Assembly: GCA_937926105.1 (NCBI GenBank)
Contig: CALANS010000066.1
Span: forward strand, 62,001 to 126,000
Direction of reading: 5' to 3'
Source of the DNA: an uncultured Actinomycetes bacterium
GTDB lineage: Bacteria; Actinomycetota; Actinomycetes; Mycobacteriales; Nakamurellaceae
DNA: 64,000 bases
Made by a program: the position numbers and the translations under genes. The notes beneath the pieces are model-generated. The model did not search any database, had not been told where the DNA came from, and worked only from the letters and a program-made list of their open reading frames with translations. Position 1 is the stretch's first letter, and every line of letters starts with the position of its first letter. This document shows, in pieces, positions 44,383-53,464 of this stretch.

Positions 44383-44544
44383 GGCCGTTCTCGCGTGCCA
44401 CCCCACGGGTGCGCAATGGTGACGCAGGCCTGCGAGCCGAATACCCCCAGCCACCGTCGCGCCCACTACCTGCCGTAGATCGATGTGCACGCTGCGCTAC
44501 GCAGATCTCACAGGCACCCCGAGTAGGTTGCCAGCGGGTGTGTC

Positions 44545-44589
44545 TTGCCGCGGCCCGCCCGCGGTCATCGGGGGCGGGCCACACGGCAA
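44545..44589 (+). promoter_or_regulatory. Two-part stem-loop in the leader of the DUF929 gene
   Basis: An inner 9-bp stem GGCCCGCCC / GGGCGGGCC (44552-44560, 44572-44580) is extended by TTGCCG / CGGCAA (44545-44550, 44584-44589) across small bulges. It ends 26 nt before the GTG start of the DUF929 gene and before its ribosome site (GGAGGGA). It is either a terminator of the preceding gene or an mRNA leader structure. Confidence 0.45.
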
Positions 44590-44615
44590 CGACGGGCCCG
44601 GACGGAGGGAGCACG

Positions 44616-45518
44616 GTGCCTGGATCGAGTGCGGGCCGAAGGCCCACGAAGGCGCAGCTGAAGATCGAGCGCGCGGCCAAACGCGCGCTGCAGGTCCAGG
44701 CACAGGCGCACCGCGCGCGACGCAGACGGCTGATGCTGGCGATGACGCCGGTCGTGGTAGTGGTCGTCGCGATCGCCATCCTGGTGGGCGTCAAGCTCGC
44801 CGGAACCGCGCAGGCCAACAAGACCACGGCGGCATCGGCCAGCATCACCCGACAGGTCACCGGCGTGCCTCTGTCGGCGCTGAACACCGTCGGGGCGGGC
44901 AGCGCCTCCGGTCCGGCCGCCACGCTGACGGGCGACAAGCTGACCGCGAACGGCCTGCCCCGGATCCTGTACGTGGGCGCCGAGTGGTGCCCCTACTGCG
45001 CGACCGAGCGCTGGCCGCTGGCGGTGGCGATCTCCAGGTTCGGCACGCTGACCAACCTCGGCGAGACCGCCTCGTCCCCGTCGGACGTCTACCCGAATAC
45101 GGCGACGCTGAGCTTTCACGGCTCGACATACACCTCGAAGGTCATCTCGTTCAGCGGCATCGAGATGGAGAACGATCAGCGACAGACGCTCGACACTCTC
45201 GACTCGGCCGACCAGAAGCTGTTCACCACCGTGGGCGGGGGCTCCTACCCATTCATTGACATCGGCGGCGTCTACCGATTCGGCGTGCAGTACTCGCCGG
45301 GCGTGCTGGCCGGCAAGACGCACGACGAGATCGCCCAGGCGCTGCGCGATCCGACCTCGACGATCGCCAAGGCGGCCGACGGTTCGGCCAACGTGCTGAC
45401 CGCGGCGATCTGCACGCTGACCGACAACAAGCCCGCGGCGGTGTGCACCTCGTCCGGGGTGACGGCGGCCGCAGCACTGCTGGCCAGTGCCCCGACGGCG
45501 ACCACCACGGCAGGATAG
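44616..45518 (+). CDS. DUF929 family membrane-anchored thioredoxin-fold protein
   Basis: 300 residues. A basic cytoplasmic start (about 10-40) and one span ([23 protein letters not shown], about 43-65) anchor an outer domain with [24 protein letters not shown] (about 122-145), a CxxC thioredoxin-like motif as in DUF929 proteins. Two more Cys lie near 269 and 278. With the VKOR gene starting 4 bp after its stop it forms a disulfide-forming pair: VKOR oxidises the CxxC protein, which in turn oxidises exported proteins. GGAGGGA before GTG 44616 sets the start. Confidence 0.88.
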   Translation: MPGSSAGRRPTKAQLKIERAAKRALQVQAQAHRARRRRLMLAMTPVVVVVVAIAILVGVKLAGTAQANKTTAASASITRQVTGVPLSALNTVGAGSASGPAATLTGDKLTANGLPRILYVGAEWCPYCATERWPLAVAISRFGTLTNLGETASSPSDVYPNTATLSFHGSTYTSKVISFSGIEMENDQRQTLDTLDSADQKLFTTVGGGSYPFIDIGGVYRFGVQYSPGVLAGKTHDEIAQALRDPTSTIAKAADGSANVLTAAICTLTDNKPAAVCTSSGVTAAAALLASAPTATTTAG

Positions 45519-45522
45519 GGAC

Positions 45523-46077
45523 ATGGCACAGGCGCAGCGCAGTTCGACCCCCTCGGACCATCGCAGGTCCGCCGACGGCGCCGGCGAGGTGGAGGTCGCC
45601 GGCCGATCGGTGACGAAGCTGGCATGGGTGACGTGGGCCCTGGCGATCATCGGCCTCGTCCTGTCGGCCTATCTCAGCTACGAGCACTTCACCGGGAATG
45701 CCACGCTGAGCTGCCCGGCCACGGCAACGGTCAACTGCGAGAAGGTCACCACCAGCGAATGGTCAGAGGTCGCGGGCATCCCGGTGGCCGTGTTCGGGCT
45801 GATCTTCTACGTCGTGATGAGCGTGGCCTGCCTTCCGTTGTACTGGCGCATCCGGGTCCTCGACATCCCGCGCGTGGTAGCGACGATCGTCGGGATCGGC
45901 AGCGTGGTCTACCTGGTGTGGATCGAACTGTTCGCGGTGAACGCCATCTGCCTGTGGTGCACCGGTGTGCACGTGGTCACGCTGCTGCTGCTGGGTGCGG
46001 TGCTGTGGCTGACCGCCTCGTTGCGCTCGCAGGACGCCGAGACCGCCGCGCGACACCGGCCCGCCGGCCGGCGGTGA
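45523..46077 (+). CDS. Vitamin K epoxide reductase family protein
   Basis: 184 residues with four to five membrane spans. LSCPATATVNCEKVTTS (about 64-80) holds the outer-loop Cys pair and AICLWCTGVHVV (about 143-154) the quinone-side CxxC next to the cofactor. VKOR replaces DsbB in actinobacteria: it passes electrons from the periplasmic oxidase to menaquinone. It directly follows the DUF929 thioredoxin-fold gene with its ribosome site in that gene's stop region (AGGATAGGGAC). Length fits a single-domain VKOR without fused thioredoxin, consistent with the separate partner. Confidence 0.94.
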   Translation: MAQAQRSSTPSDHRRSADGAGEVEVAGRSVTKLAWVTWALAIIGLVLSAYLSYEHFTGNATLSCPATATVNCEKVTTSEWSEVAGIPVAVFGLIFYVVMSVACLPLYWRIRVLDIPRVVATIVGIGSVVYLVWIELFAVNAICLWCTGVHVVTLLLLGAVLWLTASLRSQDAETAARHRPAGRR

Positions 46078-46097
46078 CGAAAGGGCCGAGCCGACAC

Positions 46098-48623
46098 TCA
46101 CCGCCCGCTGCTGGTTCGACCCGGGATGCTCGCTGGTCCCGCCGCGGGCGTCGGCGATCCGCCGCGCACGATGCGCCCGCCGGCGGGTCCGGCTCCCGGG
46201 CCCATCTCGATCTCGTGGTCGGCGGTGGCGATCGCAGCCGCGTGGTGCTCCGCGACCAGCACGGTGTGACCCGCGTCCACCAGACCGTGCAACTGGCGCA
46301 GCAGCAGGTGCACGTCCGCCGGGTGTAGCCCCTGGGTGGGCTCGTCGAGCAGGTACAGGGTGGGCCTGCGCCGATCCCGCTGGAGTTCGGTGGCCAGCTT
46401 GATCCGCTGCGCCTCGCCACCGGACAGGGTGGTCGCCGGCTGGCCGAGGGTGAGGTACCCCAGGCCGAGCGCGCGCACCGCGAGAAGTGCGCGGCGCACC
46501 GGCGGCTCGTCGGCGAAGACCCGCACGGCGTCGTCCACGGTGAGGGCCAGGATGTCGGCGATGGTGTACCCGTGCCAGTCGATCTCGAGGGTCTCGGGGT
46601 TGTAGCGAGCGCCGCGGCAGCCCGGGCAGGTGGCGTACGTTCCCGGCATGAACAGCAATTCGACGGTGACGCTGCCCTCGCCCTGGCAGGTGGGGCAGCG
46701 GCCGCTGGTCACGTTGAAGCTGAACCGGCCGGGGTTGTACGCGCGCTCGCGCGCCGCCGGGGTCGCGGCGAACAGCGTGCGCACGTGATCGAGCAGGCCC
46801 GTGTAGGTAGCCAGCGTGGACCGGGGCGAGCGACCGATGGGTTTCTGGGTGATGCGCACCAGCCTGGCGGGAGTCCCGGTGCCGGTCGTCGTCACCCTCG
46901 CACCGAATACCGGTGCGTTGTCAGCGGTCTCGTCACCGCTTGACTCCTGCTCGCCGCGCGCCGCGGCATCGAGGTCGTGCGCGTCGGCCAGGCCGGTCGC
47001 GACCGCGGCGTGGATGGCGTCCAGCAGGGTCGACTTGCCCGAGCCGGAGACGCCGGTGACCACGGTCAGCGCGCCGAGCGGCACCGTGGCGGTGACGTCG
47101 GACAGCGAGAAGCGCGTGATGGCGGAGACTGTCAGCTCACCGGTGCCTTTTCGCGGGGTCGGGTCGTCGCGGATCTCGGCCCGGTGGACGGGATCATGCA
47201 GGTAGTGCGCGGTGATCGACTCCTCGGCGGCGCTCAGCCCAACAACAGCACCGCTGTAAAGGATCCGGCCACCGCCGGAGCCAGCACCCGGCCCGACATC
47301 GATCACCCAGTCGGCGGTGCGGACCGTCGTCATGTCGTGTTCGACGACCAGCACGGTGTTACCGGCGTCGACCAGCCGTCGGAGCAGGCGCAGCAGCGGC
47401 TCGAGGTCCTTCGGGTGCAGGCCGGCGGTCGGCTCATCCAGCACGTAGACGACCCCGAACAGCCCGGATCGCAGCAGGGTGGCCAGTCGCAGCCGCTGCA
47501 ACTCGCCACCTGACAGCGTGGTGGTGGGCCGGCCGAGCGCGAGATGGCCGAGCCCCAGCTCGACGACCGTGGTCAGCCGGTCGGTGAGTTCGCCGGTCAT
47601 CAGGAGTTCGGCTTCGGCCTGCGCGTCCCGGTTCGTCTGCGACGCCAGGGTGACCCGGCGATTGTCGGTGAGTGGCAACAGGTCCTGGCAGGGCAGGGTC
47701 AGGATCTCGTCGATCGGTAGGCCCTGCCAGGTGACGTCGAGGGACCGTGGGTTGAAGCGGCGGCCCTGGCAGGTGGGGCACCGCCGCGTCTCGACGTGGC
47801 GTAATGCCGCGGCGCGCAGCGTGCTGGACCCGGTCTCGGCGAGAGTCTTGCGCAGGTAACGCGCGGCGGAGGCGTACTTGCCCTGGTAGGGGCGCTGGAT
47901 GCGCCCCGCTTCTCGGACCGCGTGGACGGTGACGACGGGCTCGTCGTCGGTGAACAGGATCCAGTCGCGCTCTTGCTGGGGCAGATCCCGCCAAGGCCGA
48001 TGGATGTCGTGGCCGAGGACGCCGAGGATGTCGCGGTAGTTCTTGCCCTGCCAGGCGCCCGGGTAGGCAGCGATGGCTCCGTCGGCGATGCTCAGGGCCG
48101 GGTCGGGCACCATTGACGACTCGGTCGGTACGTGCACCACCCCGAGGCCGGAGCAGGTGGGGCAGGCACCTTGGGGTGTGTTGGTGGAGAAGTGGTCGGA
48201 GTCCACATGCGGAGCGCCCGGCGGGTACATCCCACAGCGGGAGTACAGCATGCGCACCGTATTCGACGTCGTCGTGATGGTCCCGACGCTGGAGCGGGCG
48301 CTGGCGACCGCCGGGCGTTGCTCCAGCGACACCGCCGGCGGCAGGCCCTCGATGAGCCGGACCTTCGGATCGCCGGCCAGGTGGATGAGCCGGCGGGCGT
48401 ACGGCGCGACGGTGTCGAAGTAGCGGCGCTGCGCCTCGCCGTGGATGGTGCCGAAGGCCAGGGAGGACTTGCCGGATCCGGAGATCCCGGTGAAGGCGAC
48501 CACCCTGTCTCGGGGGATGTCCACGTCGACGCCCCGCAGGTTGTGCAGCCGGGCACCCCGCACGCGGATCACCGCGTCGCCGGCGGTGTGGTCGGTGCCG
48601 GCCGGCTCCTGCACGTCTGTCAC
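46098..48623 (-). CDS. UvrA-like excinuclease ABC subunit A family ATPase
   Basis: About 841 residues with the UvrA double-ATPase plan: GISGSGKSSLAFGTIHGEAQRRYFDTV (about 39-65), LSGGELQRLRLATLL, then GVSGSGKSTLLDAIH (about 525), zinc module CPTCQGEGSVTVELLFMPG plus CPGC, and LSGGEAQRIKLATEL. It is about 100 residues shorter than repair UvrA (about 950), as in UvrA2/DrrC-type proteins that often lack part of the UvrB-binding region and are linked to drug tolerance. No uvrB or uvrC is nearby. GTG 48623 was chosen because TACAGT ends 8 nt before it (leaderless) and homology starts there; an ATG at 48737 adds 38 unconserved residues. Confidence 0.88.
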   Translation of the reverse strand: MTDVQEPAGTDHTAGDAVIRVRGARLHNLRGVDVDIPRDRVVAFTGISGSGKSSLAFGTIHGEAQRRYFDTVAPYARRLIHLAGDPKVRLIEGLPPAVSLEQRPAVASARSSVGTITTTSNTVRMLYSRCGMYPPGAPHVDSDHFSTNTPQGACPTCSGLGVVHVPTESSMVPDPALSIADGAIAAYPGAWQGKNYRDILGVLGHDIHRPWRDLPQQERDWILFTDDEPVVTVHAVREAGRIQRPYQGKYASAARYLRKTLAETGSSTLRAAALRHVETRRCPTCQGRRFNPRSLDVTWQGLPIDEILTLPCQDLLPLTDNRRVTLASQTNRDAQAEAELLMTGELTDRLTTVVELGLGHLALGRPTTTLSGGELQRLRLATLLRSGLFGVVYVLDEPTAGLHPKDLEPLLRLLRRLVDAGNTVLVVEHDMTTVRTADWVIDVGPGAGSGGGRILYSGAVVGLSAAEESITAHYLHDPVHRAEIRDDPTPRKGTGELTVSAITRFSLSDVTATVPLGALTVVTGVSGSGKSTLLDAIHAAVATGLADAHDLDAAARGEQESSGDETADNAPVFGARVTTTGTGTPARLVRITQKPIGRSPRSTLATYTGLLDHVRTLFAATPAARERAYNPGRFSFNVTSGRCPTCQGEGSVTVELLFMPGTYATCPGCRGARYNPETLEIDWHGYTIADILALTVDDAVRVFADEPPVRRALLAVRALGLGYLTLGQPATTLSGGEAQRIKLATELQRDRRRPTLYLLDEPTQGLHPADVHLLLRQLHGLVDAGHTVLVAEHHAAAIATADHEIEMGPGAGPAGGRIVRGGSPTPAAGPASIPGRTSSGR

Positions 48624-48701
48624 GTCGAAGGACTGTACCGGCGACGGGCACGCAGCCCGGCGACCTGAGGAACTAGCCGCCGCGCCCCACTGGCCAACTC
48701 C

Positions 48702-48771
48702 GTGCTGGGGTATCGAGGCACGCTCCGACCGCGCCATACATCGGTCCCATGATGCCGCGACACCCCAGCAC
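48702..48771 (-). terminator. Long-loop inverted repeat after the dipeptidase gene
   Basis: GTGCTGGGGTATCG (48702-48715) and CGACACCCCAGCAC (48758-48771) pair at 13 of 14 positions across a 42-nt loop, starting 10 nt beyond the dipeptidase stop. It probably ends the amidase/Dpp operon before the UvrA-like gene. Confidence 0.5.
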
Positions 48772-48780
48772 AGCGACCAG

Positions 48781-49851
48781 CTACCGCCAGATTTCCTCGA
48801 ACACCCGCAGGAAGTTCTTGCCCAGGATTGCCTCGATCTCGTCGTCGCTGAATCCCGCCGTGACCAGCGCCCTGGTCACGTTCCCGGTCAGTTCCGTTGT
48901 GATCAACGCCTTCAGGTGACGGTCGTCGAAGGTCCAGCGACCATAGAGCTCGGGGAACTCGCGCTGCGCCGCCGCCCAACCCTGCGCCGTGTTCGTCTCA
49001 TCGATGTCTAGCCCGATGCCGGCGTGGGAAGCGCCCACCAGATCCACCACGTAGGCAACGTGCCGTACGAAGTCCCAGATGTCGGGCGTGCCGCCTGGGG
49101 CCGTGGTGGGAATCGCGAACGGTGTGAAGGAGGTTGTCCCCATCACGCCGCCCTTGGATGCCACCAGCCTGATCAGGTCGTCGTCCTTTGCCCTGGGATG
49201 TGGCGAGAGCGCCAGCGGATGCGCGTGGCTGAAGATCACCGGACCGGCGGCCGCCTCGGCCGCCTCTCGACTGGTGCGCAGCCCGCAGTGCGACAGGTCG
49301 ACCACCAGTCCCAGCCGCTGCATCTCCGTGATGAGTCTGCCGCCGAACTCCGACAGGCCGCTGTCGTTGGGCTCACCGCATCCCGAGCCCGCGAAATTCT
49401 GCTTCTGATAGGTCAATTGGATGATGCGAATGCCCCCCGTTGCGAACAGGTCGAGCAGGCCCAGGTCGCCACCCAGGAAGTCGGAGTTCTGCGGACCGAG
49501 GATGATCCCCTCGCGCCCATCCCGTTTCGCCTGCACGATGTCGTCGGCGGTGCGGACCAGCAGCACCCGGTCGGAGTTCGTGTCGATCCACCGCAGGATC
49601 TCGGACAGTGTGCGCACCGCGCGGTCCGGGCCCTCACTGGGATCGAATACGGTGTGGTTGACGGCGGTCACGCCACCTTCCCGCGCCCGGTCCGGGTGCT
49701 CGGCGTCGCTGAGCACGACCATGCTGCCATCGATCACGATCGACCGCGCGTGCAGTTCCTGCGCTCGTTCGACGTCCGGGCAATAGACGGTGCCGTCGGT
49801 ACTCTTGCTCCGCCATTCATCCAGATGGGCGTCGATGTTCTCCAGCTTCAC
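48781..49851 (-). CDS. Membrane dipeptidase (peptidase M19 family)
   Basis: 356 residues of the renal-dipeptidase family, a TIM-barrel binuclear Zn enzyme. IVIDGSMVVL stands where the first metal pair (HxD) should be and reads DGS, so one ligand set is altered; VVDLSHCGLRTSREAAEAAAGPVIFSHAHPLAL (about 185-217) has both His ligands and the SHAH motif, and GIGLDIDET the final Asp. M19 enzymes cleave dipeptides, including ones with D-residues or dehydro bonds. AGGAGAGG upstream of GTG 49851 supports the start. Last gene of the Dpp/amidase operon, 77 bp after the creatininase-like gene. Confidence 0.88.
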   Translation of the reverse strand: MKLENIDAHLDEWRSKSTDGTVYCPDVERAQELHARSIVIDGSMVVLSDAEHPDRAREGGVTAVNHTVFDPSEGPDRAVRTLSEILRWIDTNSDRVLLVRTADDIVQAKRDGREGIILGPQNSDFLGGDLGLLDLFATGGIRIIQLTYQKQNFAGSGCGEPNDSGLSEFGGRLITEMQRLGLVVDLSHCGLRTSREAAEAAAGPVIFSHAHPLALSPHPRAKDDDLIRLVASKGGVMGTTSFTPFAIPTTAPGGTPDIWDFVRHVAYVVDLVGASHAGIGLDIDETNTAQGWAAAQREFPELYGRWTFDDRHLKALITTELTGNVTRALVTAGFSDDEIEAILGKNFLRVFEEIWR

Positions 49852-49928
49852 TTCGATGTTCCTCTCCTGTACTTTCGGCCGGACTCGTCAGCCGGCTCGG
49901 GACACTGCTGCGACGTGCGAGGGTGTGG

Positions 49929-50762
49929 CTAGACCCGGTCGCCGCGCCCGCCCTGCGGTGCTGCGGCAGCCCTCATGTCCGCTATCACCTCCACCAGTTG
50001 CTCGACCATTGCTTCCGCCACCTGCCGGCCCAACTCCGGCGACGCAACCGTGGCATCGCCCATGACGCCGCTCTGGCTGAGGTATCGAGTGGGAGGAACA
50101 CCGTAGGAGACGATTCCGTTCATCTCGCCGGCGCCCGAATAGTAGCGGCGATAGTAGGTCTGGAAGGTTTCCGTGATCTCTCGCACGGCCCGTGAGGGCT
50201 GCACCAGATGCGGGGCGACAACCATGCTCATCGAGGTCTCGACCTCGTCTGCGTGATACTCGATATCGGATAGGCGTCGGCCCACATCGGTTGCCAGATT
50301 GACGATGTCGGTGAACGCCACCTGCAGGCCGGGATGGCCGGCGCGCAGCTCCTCCGCCGCAACCAGCATCGATGCGTAATTGCCACCGTGACCGTTTAGC
50401 AGCAAGACCTGGGTAAAACCGTGCGCGGCCAAGGTCTCGACCATGTCGGTGATAATCGCGATCAGGGTCCGCGGCCTGAGGCTGATGGTCCCGGCGAATC
50501 CCAGGTGGTTTGTCGACACGCCGACCTGCACGGTGGGCGCCACCAGCACTCTGGCACGACCCGCTGCCTCGATCGCCACCCATTCGACATTCATGGTATC
50601 GGTTTTCAACGGCAGATGGTGACCATGCTGCTCGATGGAACCGACCGGTATGACCACCAGCGTGCACTCCGTGAGTGCCTCTGCGACATCCGACCACGAC
50701 AGGTCCGCCATGATCGGATTCCAGGTATCCACGTATCGTCCTCCGAAAATCGTTGTCGTCAT
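49929..50762 (-). CDS. Creatininase family amidohydrolase
   Basis: 277 residues. VVIPVGSIEQHGHHLPLKTDT (about 36-56) gives the Glu, His and Asp metal ligands, and LLLNGHGGN (about 121-129) and HADEVETSMSM the remaining active-site segments. The family opens cyclic amides such as creatinine or removes formyl/amide groups (ArfB, MftE). Operon with a Dpp transporter and two further hydrolases suggests work on an imported amide. ATG 50762; no strong ribosome site. Confidence 0.92.
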   Translation of the reverse strand: MTTTIFGGRYVDTWNPIMADLSWSDVAEALTECTLVVIPVGSIEQHGHHLPLKTDTMNVEWVAIEAAGRARVLVAPTVQVGVSTNHLGFAGTISLRPRTLIAIITDMVETLAAHGFTQVLLLNGHGGNYASMLVAAEELRAGHPGLQVAFTDIVNLATDVGRRLSDIEYHADEVETSMSMVVAPHLVQPSRAVREITETFQTYYRRYYSGAGEMNGIVSYGVPPTRYLSQSGVMGDATVASPELGRQVAEAMVEQLVEVIADMRAAAAPQGGRGDRV

Positions 50763-50818
50763 GACAATGTGAAACGTCCTCGACCGGACCGCTCGGGGCC
50801 GATCGGCGCGCGCACCGG

Positions 50819-52498
50819 CTACCGCTCCAGTCGCGCCTCCCGGCGCCGCCGCTGCTCGACCGGATCGGGCACGGGCGCCGCCGCCACCAGGGCTCGGGTG
50901 TAGTCGTTGGCCGGAGCCCGCAGCACCGAGGTCGTTGCACCCTCCTCGACGACCGTGCCCAACCTCATCACCAGGACGCGGTTGCAGAGCTCGTCGACGA
51001 CGGCCAGATTGTGGCTGATAAACAGGCAGGCGAAGCCCAGGTTCTCTTGCAGGGCGCGGAAGGTCGCCAGCACCTTGGCCTGGACCGAGACGTCCAGTGC
51101 GCTGGTCGGCTCGTCGGCGATGATCAATTCGGGATCCAGGGCAATGGCTCGAGCAATGGAGACACGCTGCAGCTGACCGCCGGACATCTCATGCGGGTAC
51201 CGATCTGCCCAGTTCTTGGACAATCCCACCGAGTCCAGCAGGCTGGCCACGCGTTCGGCCAGTGGGCGACCCCGCATTCCTCGATGGACGCGCAATGGTT
51301 CGCCGATGCCCTGTCCGACCGTCAGCTTGGGATCGAGCGATCCGACCGGGCTCTGAAACACCACGCCGATGCGCCGGCGCAGGTCACGAGTCGACCGCGG
51401 TCGGCCACGGAACGAACCGCCCAGCACCGATACCTGGCCCGAGGTCGGCATCAGCAGCCCGGCGGCGCACCGGCCCACGGTGGACTTGCCCGATCCCGAC
51501 TCGCCGACCAGGCCCACCACCTCGCCACGCTGCACGTGCAGCGACACGTCCCTGACCGCCTTCACCGGCTCGCCGAGTGCGCTGCCGAAGGTGACGGATA
51601 CGTCGTCCAGGCGAAGGACCTCCTCCGCCTGATCCTCGCGTGGCGGCGCGACCTCTCGGTCGATGGCGATGCGCGGCACGGCTGCCAGCAACTCCCGGGT
51701 GTAGGCCTGGGTTGGCCGGCCGAACAGCGATTCCGTTGGCGCCTGTTCGACCATGCGACCGTTGTGCATCACGATCACCCGATCAGCGATATCGGCAACT
51801 ACACCCATGTCGTGGGTGATCAGCATGATCGATGTCGACACCCGCTCCCGCAGCGCGCGTAGCAGCTCCAAGACCTCGGCCTGCACGGTCACGTCCAGCG
51901 CGGTGGTCGGCTCGTCCGCGATCAACAATTCCGGATCGCTGGCCAGCGCGATCGCGATCATCACCCGCTGGCATTGCCCACCCGAGAGCTGATGGGGGTA
52001 GAACTTCATCCGCCGCTCTGGGTCCGGCATGCCCACCGCGGTCAGCAGTTCCACCGCCCTGGCGTCCGCCGCAACGCGCCCCAGCGATGGATCATGCAGC
52101 CTGATGGCCTCGCGAATTTGAAAGCCGATCGAGTACACCGGCGTCAGCGCCGTGACGGGATCCTGGAAGATCACTGAGATGCTGCGAGCGCGGAGCCGCC
52201 GAAGCTCACGATTGCTGGCACCGACGACCTCGGCGCCGGCGACCGTGACCTCGCCCTGGACCCTGGCGTTCTTCGGCAACAGTCCCAGGATCGCCATCGC
52301 TGTTGCACTCTTGCCCGAACCGGACTCGCCGACGACAGCCAGCACCTCGCGGCGACCGACCGTGAAGGAGAGGTCGTCCACTGCTGGAACGTCACCGCCG
52401 GCGGACTCGAAGGTGATGGACAGGCCGCGCACGGTGAGCACGTTGTCCATCTCGGTCGACCCCGTGACCGTGGGGGCCCGGTTGCTCGAGTCAGGCAT
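50819..52498 (-). CDS. Dipeptide/oligopeptide ABC transporter ATP-binding protein, DppD-DppF fusion
   Basis: About 559 residues with two complete ATPase domains in one chain: GESGSGKSATAM (about 52) with LSGGQCQRVMIAIAL and ADEPTTALD, then GESGSGKSTVG (about 330) with MSGGQLQRVSIARAI and ADEPTSALD. Each has the oligopeptide-transporter C-terminal extension (RPTQAYTRELLAAVP; APANDYTRALVAAAP). In most Dpp/Opp systems these are two genes. ATG 52498 overlaps the stop of the permease gene by 8 bp; ATG 52450 is an alternative 16 codons later. Confidence 0.93.
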   Translation of the reverse strand: MPDSSNRAPTVTGSTEMDNVLTVRGLSITFESAGGDVPAVDDLSFTVGRREVLAVVGESGSGKSATAMAILGLLPKNARVQGEVTVAGAEVVGASNRELRRLRARSISVIFQDPVTALTPVYSIGFQIREAIRLHDPSLGRVAADARAVELLTAVGMPDPERRMKFYPHQLSGGQCQRVMIAIALASDPELLIADEPTTALDVTVQAEVLELLRALRERVSTSIMLITHDMGVVADIADRVIVMHNGRMVEQAPTESLFGRPTQAYTRELLAAVPRIAIDREVAPPREDQAEEVLRLDDVSVTFGSALGEPVKAVRDVSLHVQRGEVVGLVGESGSGKSTVGRCAAGLLMPTSGQVSVLGGSFRGRPRSTRDLRRRIGVVFQSPVGSLDPKLTVGQGIGEPLRVHRGMRGRPLAERVASLLDSVGLSKNWADRYPHEMSGGQLQRVSIARAIALDPELIIADEPTSALDVSVQAKVLATFRALQENLGFACLFISHNLAVVDELCNRVLVMRLGTVVEEGATTSVLRAPANDYTRALVAAAPVPDPVEQRRRREARLER

Positions 52499-53450
52499 CG
52501 GCTGCACCGCCCACCACGGTCCCCCGGGTCGGCGCCGGCATCGGAACGCCGTCACCGCCCGCATCGCCCCGGGCCGACCTGCGGCGCATGGTGGGATCCA
52601 TCGCGTCCCGCAACTCGTCACCGATGAAGTTGAACGACAGCACGCACAGCACGATGACCACGCCGGGCAGCGCCGACGCCCACCACGCCTGGGTCAGATA
52701 CTGGCGCGCGTCGGCGATCATGGCGCCCCAGCTGGGCGCCGGGGGCTGTACCCCCAGACCGAGGAAGGACAGCGAGGCCTCGAGGACCACGAGTTCGGCC
52801 AGCTGCAAGGTCAAGAAGACCAGGATGTTCGTCAGGGAATTGGGCAGCAGGTGGCGCAGCAGGATCCGTGAAGTGCCGGTCCCGGTCGCCCTGGCCGCCT
52901 CCACAAATCCCTGCTCTTTCAGGCTCAGCACGCTGCCCCGCACCAGCCGTGCGTAGGGCGCCCACCCCACGATGCCCAGGATCAACACCAGATTGAACAG
53001 GCTCGGCCCGAAGGCAGCCACGATGGCGATAATCAGCACGAGCGCGGGAAACGCCAGCTGGACATCGGCAATCCGCATGATGACGGCATCGAGCCAGCCA
53101 CCGAAGTAGCCGGCCACCAGCCCCGCGGTTACTCCGATGATCAGGCCGATGAGGCCGGCGGTGACGACGATACCGAGTGTGTAGCGGGATCCGGCGATGA
53201 GCATCGACAGCACGTCGCGTCCCAGCGATTCGGTTCCCAGCGGGTAGCTGAGGCTGCCGCCTTCCATGAAAAACGGGGGCATGAATCGCTTCGCGGAGTC
53301 GCCGCTGAACGGATCATGCGGCAGCCACGACACCGGCCACAACGCGCAGAGGAACAGCACCGCCAGCACCGCCGCGCCGATGGCGGAGCTCGGGCGGTGA
53401 AGAATTCGTCGTAACACCGTGCGTGAGCTATAGACGTGTCGTCGTCCCAT
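52491..53450 (-). CDS. ABC transporter permease, DppC type
   Basis: About 319 residues, six membrane spans. FMEGGSLSYPLGTESLGRDVLSMLIAGSRYTLGIV is the typical DppC N-terminal outer segment, and EAARATGTGTSRILLRHLLPNSL (about 199-221) the EAA coupling loop that docks on the ATPase. GGGAG 5 nt before ATG 53450 favours this start; GTG 53468 would instead give a 4-bp GTGA overlap with the DppB stop but has no ribosome site. Confidence 0.93.
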   Translation of the reverse strand: MGRRHVYSSRTVLRRILHRPSSAIGAAVLAVLFLCALWPVSWLPHDPFSGDSAKRFMPPFFMEGGSLSYPLGTESLGRDVLSMLIAGSRYTLGIVVTAGLIGLIIGVTAGLVAGYFGGWLDAVIMRIADVQLAFPALVLIIAIVAAFGPSLFNLVLILGIVGWAPYARLVRGSVLSLKEQGFVEAARATGTGTSRILLRHLLPNSLTNILVFLTLQLAELVVLEASLSFLGLGVQPPAPSWGAMIADARQYLTQAWWASALPGVVIVLCVLSFNFIGDELRDAMDPTMRRRSARGDAGGDGVPMPAPTRGTVVGGAADA

Positions 53451-53464
53451 ATCGACTCCCAACC

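Noticed and set aside
42121..46077. Defence or prophage island
   Set aside because: Genes are a sigma factor, housekeeping-type enzymes and disulfide machinery; no integrase, transposase, nuclease-helicase set or attachment repeats.
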